Shown here piece by piece: positions 6,085 through 8,662 of a stretch of 8,662 nucleotides of DNA. The notes under the pieces were generated by a model. It was not told the origin of the DNA. It saw only the letters and a list, made by a program, of their open reading frames with translations, and searched no databases. The position numbers and the translations under genes were made by a program. Source of the DNA: an uncultured Chryseolinea sp. (lineage in GTDB: Bacteria; Bacteroidota; Bacteroidia; Cytophagales; Cyclobacteriaceae); the NCBI GenBank assembly GCA_946478915.1, contig CAMLER010000187.1, positions 1 to 8,662 on the forward strand, read 5' to 3'. Position 1 is the first letter of the stretch; each line of letters opens with the position of its first letter.

Positions 6085-7027
6085 AATAAGAAGCTCTCCT
6101 CAATCTATCATTAATCGCTTTTCCAATTCCAACATCTGGAACGAACTCTGCAATAATCACGTCGATTGGCATTTTATCCAATGTGCGAAGCGCGGAAAAA
6201 AGATTTTGAGCGGCCTCCGATAGTTGCCCTGAAGGAGACAGAATATACTGAAAACGTTGGGCATAGTCTTTCTGAAAAGACAGCACTCCAAAAGCATTCT
6301 GATGTTGCTGTTTAAGGAGTAAGCCGATATCGCCAACGATCACTTTCTTGCCGGGGGAATAATGACTCAGCAACTGTCCTGGCGATTTTGGGTTGGAAGC
6401 AGATATCGTGTTGACGAAGACATTGCCAATTATGGATTCAATTTGCTCCTGTGTTATTCCCCCCAGCCGGTATATCACCGAACCCCGATCTTCAAATCCC
6501 AGGATCGTGGATTCAACTCCAACTTTTGAGGGGCCGCCGTCCAGGATGTAACTAATTTTATCGCCCAGTTGCTCATTAACATGTTCCGGGCGCGTTGGGC
6601 TAACGTATCCAAAAGGATTGGCGCTGGGTGCAGCGAGTGGAAATGGAAGTAAACCAAGAAGTTTTTGGGTCAATGGATGATCGGGACTTCTCAGCCCGAC
6701 TGTGTCTAGCCCGGCCGTGACAAGATCCGGAATGAGTGGCTTTTTCTTCAGTAAAATCGTAAGTGGTCCTGGCCAAAACTCATCAGCCAATTTTCTTGCT
6801 GTTTCAGGTATTTCGCTTGCGTAAAGTTCAGACGTTTCAAAGTCTGGAATGTGAACAATAAGTGGATCAAACTGTGGACGTCCCTTAACTTCAAATATCC
6901 TGGCAATAGCACTCAAGTTGAGTGCATTGCCAGCGAGGCCATAAACGGTTTCTGTCGGGACCGCCACAAGCTCACCGGCCTGTAGCAGATCTTTTGCTTT
7001 TTCGACGTCTTTTCCGATCTCGGCCAT
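6083..7027 (-). CDS. sua5: L-threonylcarbamoyladenylate synthase, Sua5 type
   Basis: The enzyme makes threonylcarbamoyl-AMP from threonine, bicarbonate and ATP, the first step of t6A formation at position 37 of tRNAs that read ANN codons. The 314-residue protein has both domains of the long Sua5 form. The YrdC catalytic domain (about 5-200) has PTETVYGLAGNA (24-35), KGRP (48-51), the LAAPSANPFGYVSPT segment (131-145) and STILGF (173-178). The conserved linker SPGQLLSHYSPGKK (215-228) leads to the Sua5 C-terminal domain, which ends in GIGKAINDRLRRAS. Both the KxR and the SxN substrate-binding residues are present. The ATG is at 7027-7025, with a well-matched promoter so close that the transcript may be nearly leaderless. 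The neighbouring serine hydrolase gene is divergent, sharing a 68-base gap. Confidence 0.95.
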   Translation of the reverse strand: MAEIGKDVEKAKDLLQAGELVAVPTETVYGLAGNALNLSAIARIFEVKGRPQFDPLIVHIPDFETSELYASEIPETARKLADEFWPGPLTILLKKKPLIPDLVTAGLDTVGLRSPDHPLTQKLLGLLPFPLAAPSANPFGYVSPTRPEHVNEQLGDKISYILDGGPSKVGVESTILGFEDRGSVIYRLGGITQEQIESIIGNVFVNTISASNPKSPGQLLSHYSPGKKVIVGDIGLLLKQQHQNAFGVLSFQKDYAQRFQYILSPSGQLSEAAQNLFSALRTLDKMPIDVIIAEFVPDVGIGKAINDRLRRASY

Positions 7028-7034
7028 TTGGCTG

Positions 7035-7068
7035 CAAAGCTAAAATTTATTTGCCACGTACATTCAAA
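7035..7068 (-). promoter_or_regulatory. Promoter for sua5
   Basis: On the minus strand, TAGCTTTG (7042-7035) is a perfect match to TAnnTTTG, with TTTG (7068-7065) 22 bases upstream as the -33 element. The predicted start is about 7028-7031, within a few bases of the sua5 ATG. A second TAGCTTTG (7072-7065) overlaps that -33 element and could be an alternative -7 element giving a leader of about 30 bases, but it has no clear -33 partner. Confidence 0.5.
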
Positions 7069-7095
7069 GCTACTAAGTTGCAGAATAGATATTTT

Positions 7096-8004
7096 ATGCG
7101 GGCATTATTAATCATAGTCTTTATCCTGATACAATTGCCGGTGGACGCACAAAAGGAGGACAAGGTCCTTACCGAAAAAATGCGCGCGTTGCTCGAAGGA
7201 TTTGATGGCCAAGTTGGAATTTATGTGCGGCATCTTAAAAGCGGAAAGACAGTCGCCATCGATGCGGACACATTATTTCCAACTGCAAGCATGATCAAAA
7301 TTCCGATCACGATTGGAATTTTTGATAAGATTGAAAAAGGGGAGCTGGCATATGATTCCATCCTGACATACCACGATTCGTTACTGTATGCAGGCGAAGA
7401 TATTCTGGGTTCATTTAAAAGCGGAGAAAAGATCTCTCTCCCGAAAGTGTTGATGCTAATGATCACCACCAGCGACAACACAGCCAGCTTGTGGTGCCAG
7501 CATCTGGCGGGGACGGGTACATCGATCAATTCATGGCTTGAAGCAAACGGCCTGGAGCATACCCGGGTGAATTCACGAACGCCGGGAAGGGAAGCCAACA
7601 GGGCAAAATATGGTTGGGGTCAGACTACACCCCGGGAGATGGCCGAACTGGTGGTCAGGATCAGGGAGGGAAAGGTCATTAGTCCGAGGGCAAGCGAACG
7701 GATCTATCGCAATTTGATTCGCATCTATTGGGATCGGGAGTCTTTGTCACAAATTCCGCCCTATGTACAAGCTGCATCCAAAACAGGCGCACTCGATCAA
7801 TCGAAGTCCGAGGTGGTTTTGGTGAACGCTCCACACGGCGACTATGTCTTTTGCGTCATTACAAAGAATCAGGCGGACCAGCGGTGGGTGCAAGACAATG
7901 CAGGCTATACTTTGCTTCGGAATGTTTCCCGGACGCTATGGCAATATTTTGAACCAGACTCGAAGTGGTCGCCGGCAAAAGGTCTTTCAGAATGGAGCTA
8001 TTGA
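7096..8004 (+). CDS. Secreted serine hydrolase of the class A beta-lactamase fold
   Basis: The product is 302 residues from the ATG at 7096. Residues 1-18 (MRALLIIVFILIQLPVDA) look like a signal peptide cleaved before Gln19, so it should be periplasmic. Active-site motifs of the penicillin-binding, serine-reactive fold are present in order: SMIK (65-68, nucleophile Ser65 and Lys68), SDN (126-128) and KTG (229-231). The omega loop does not show the ExxLN motif of true class A beta-lactamases; the region reads NSRTPGREANRAKYGWGQTTPREM, with Glu165 the only candidate base. It fits the broad beta-lactamase-like family better than a proven resistance enzyme, and could act on peptidoglycan peptides or another ester or amide. 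The frame is open back to 6922, but those residues are antisense to sua5 and precede the signal peptide, so 7096 is preferred. The upstream gap has only a weak promoter match (TTTG 7050-7053, TAAGTTG 7074-7080). Confidence 0.88.
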   Translation: MRALLIIVFILIQLPVDAQKEDKVLTEKMRALLEGFDGQVGIYVRHLKSGKTVAIDADTLFPTASMIKIPITIGIFDKIEKGELAYDSILTYHDSLLYAGEDILGSFKSGEKISLPKVLMLMITTSDNTASLWCQHLAGTGTSINSWLEANGLEHTRVNSRTPGREANRAKYGWGQTTPREMAELVVRIREGKVISPRASERIYRNLIRIYWDRESLSQIPPYVQAASKTGALDQSKSEVVLVNAPHGDYVFCVITKNQADQRWVQDNAGYTLLRNVSRTLWQYFEPDSKWSPAKGLSEWSY

Positions 8005-8030
8005 AGCGAAGAGAAAATATCTTATCTTTT
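8000..8030 (+). promoter_or_regulatory. Possible promoter for the small membrane protein
   Basis: ATTG at 8000-8003, overlapping the stop codon of the serine hydrolase gene, and TATCTTTT at 8023-8030 are 19 bases apart. They are near matches to TTTG and TAnnTTTG, one base off in each element. The predicted start near 8036 would leave about a 10-base leader before the ATG at 8047. Confidence 0.35.
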
Positions 8031-8046
8031 ACGATATAATTTTTCT

Positions 8047-8208
8047 ATGAGTAATAAAACAAGATCCGTGTTAAAAGGTGTCGCCGTTGTTATGGTACTG
8101 TTAGCGGTCGTGATGCACATTGGTTGGGTAATTATTCCAGCAATTGCAGTGTATCGATTCTGGATTGTTGTGATTGCCTTCGGCGTCCTTCTGATCACTT
8201 CGAAGTGA
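8047..8208 (+). CDS. Small two-helix membrane protein, 53 residues, unknown function
   Basis: The reading frame ATG 8047 to TGA 8208 encodes 53 residues, beginning MSNKTRSVLKGVAVV. The first ten residues are polar and positive (Lys4, Arg6, Lys10). A hydrophobic segment follows at about 11-32 and, after a short Pro-Ala-Ile-Ala-Val-Tyr-Arg turn, a second at about 38-51, ending Thr-Ser-Lys. By the positive-inside rule both ends would face the cytoplasm. I recognise no family. Support for it being a real gene comes from the membrane-protein composition, the positive N-terminus, a near-consensus promoter just upstream, the lack of any other gene in the 210-base gap, and a stop only six bases before the end of the convergent Nudix gene. 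The A/T-rich sequence before the ATG has no Shine-Dalgarno match. Confidence 0.6.
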   Translation: MSNKTRSVLKGVAVVMVLLAVVMHIGWVIIPAIAVYRFWIVVIAFGVLLITSK

Positions 8209-8214
8209 GTAACC

Positions 8215-8662
8215 TCAAACCTCAAATTTTAATCTAGTTACTTTTTCAACCATCCGCATGATAGACGGATTTGCGTCGGTAAGATTTTGAAGTTTACTGA
8301 TTTCGACCCATGCTACATCGTGCGATTCTTCTGACACAGTAATCTTTTCGTTTTTATCTGCTTCCATCAGGAAGCGAATATCGTAGTGCAGGTGTTCGGG
8401 AAATCCCGCCCTTGCTGGTATCGGATGAATATCTATGTCGAAGAAATTTTCCTGCAGGACCTTAAAATTTTTGACTCCGGTTTCTTCCTCCGCTTCTCGC
8501 AAAGCAACGTTTAATACATTTTCTTCACCGTCGGCGTGACCGCCGGGCTGCAACCATTTGTTCAGCGTACCATGATGTACAAGGAGGACAAAACTTTTCG
8601 ACGGGTCTACGATCCAGGATGAACCGGTAATGTGGCCCGGCAAATGGTCGCGCTGAAAAGCT
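8215..8662 (-). CDS. Nudix hydrolase (5' end outside window)
   Basis: Nudix enzymes hydrolyse nucleoside diphosphates linked to another group, using divalent metal. The full Nudix box Gx5Ex7REUxEExGU is visible on the minus strand at 8541-8473: Gly, five residues, Glu, seven residues, then REAEEETGV. It is preceded by NKWLQPGGHADG, the usual entry to the box. The C-terminal half (HYDIRFLMEA, then SEESHDVAWVEIS) continues the fold. The frame stays open to the window edge: upstream of a TTG at 8643 it reads AFQRDHLPGHITGS, so the start lies outside and at least 148 residues are present. That upstream text continues the conserved pattern (PGHITGSSWIV), so TTG is not the start. The substrate cannot be predicted. 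It is convergent with the small membrane protein gene, six bases apart. Confidence 0.93.
   Translation of the reverse strand, partial: AFQRDHLPGHITGSSWIVDPSKSFVLLVHHGTLNKWLQPGGHADGEENVLNVALREAEEETGVKNFKVLQENFFDIDIHPIPARAGFPEHLHYDIRFLMEADKNEKITVSEESHDVAWVEISKLQNLTDANPSIMRMVEKVTRLKFEV

Noticed and set aside
6922..7095. N-terminal extension of the serine hydrolase frame by 58 residues
   Set aside because: It is antisense to the start of sua5, is rich in Arg and Pro with no domain character, and would bury a good signal peptide that begins at 7096.
8641..8643. TTG as the start codon of the Nudix gene
   Set aside because: The frame stays open to the window edge and the residues upstream (FQRDH before LPGHITGS) look like a continuation of the same protein.

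Overview
The window looks like ordinary chromosomal DNA from a member of the Bacteroidota, probably a Cytophagales-type genome. That placement is an inference from four things. Candidate promoters fit the TTTG / TAnnTTTG pattern of this phylum. Most start codons lack a Shine-Dalgarno sequence. greA is followed directly by a HIT-family gene. Short-period degenerate repeats fill some gaps between genes. There is no tRNA, rRNA, CRISPR array, insertion sequence or phage gene.

Layout. Positions 1-741 hold the 3' part of a D-2-hydroxyacid dehydrogenase gene (phosphoglycerate dehydrogenase-like). It is followed by a membrane-anchored pentapeptide-repeat protein (774-1619). A gap of 278 bases holds a good promoter whose predicted transcript start falls on a strong intrinsic terminator hairpin, and then come greA (1898-2374) and a HIT-family hydrolase (2387-2785). 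A 7-bp-period repeat with an inverted arm separates HIT from a minus-strand block. Read in the direction of transcription, that block is sua5 (7027-6083), an 8-bp-period repeat region, pfkA (5889-4798), a small P-loop NTPase (4729-4178) and pgk (4086-2902). Divergent from sua5 is a secreted class-A-beta-lactamase-like serine hydrolase (7096-8004). A 53-residue two-helix membrane protein (8047-8208) follows, and the 3' part of a Nudix hydrolase gene runs off the right edge on the minus strand (8662-8215).

How the genes relate. pfkA and pgk are both glycolytic, and with the P-loop gene they form a same-strand cluster that may be co-transcribed. The partial dehydrogenase may be the serine-pathway SerA, which would draw on 3-phosphoglycerate made by Pgk. 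GreA rescues stalled RNA polymerase, Sua5 starts t6A tRNA modification, and the HIT and Nudix proteins are nucleotide hydrolases. These are housekeeping functions.

I do not see a convincing new multi-gene system. The observations most worth following are the promoter-on-terminator arrangement ahead of greA, the unannotated 53-residue membrane protein, the mixed phospho-donor signature of the phosphofructokinase, the beta-lactamase-fold protein without the usual omega-loop motif, and two intergenic repeats with the same design but unrelated sequence.
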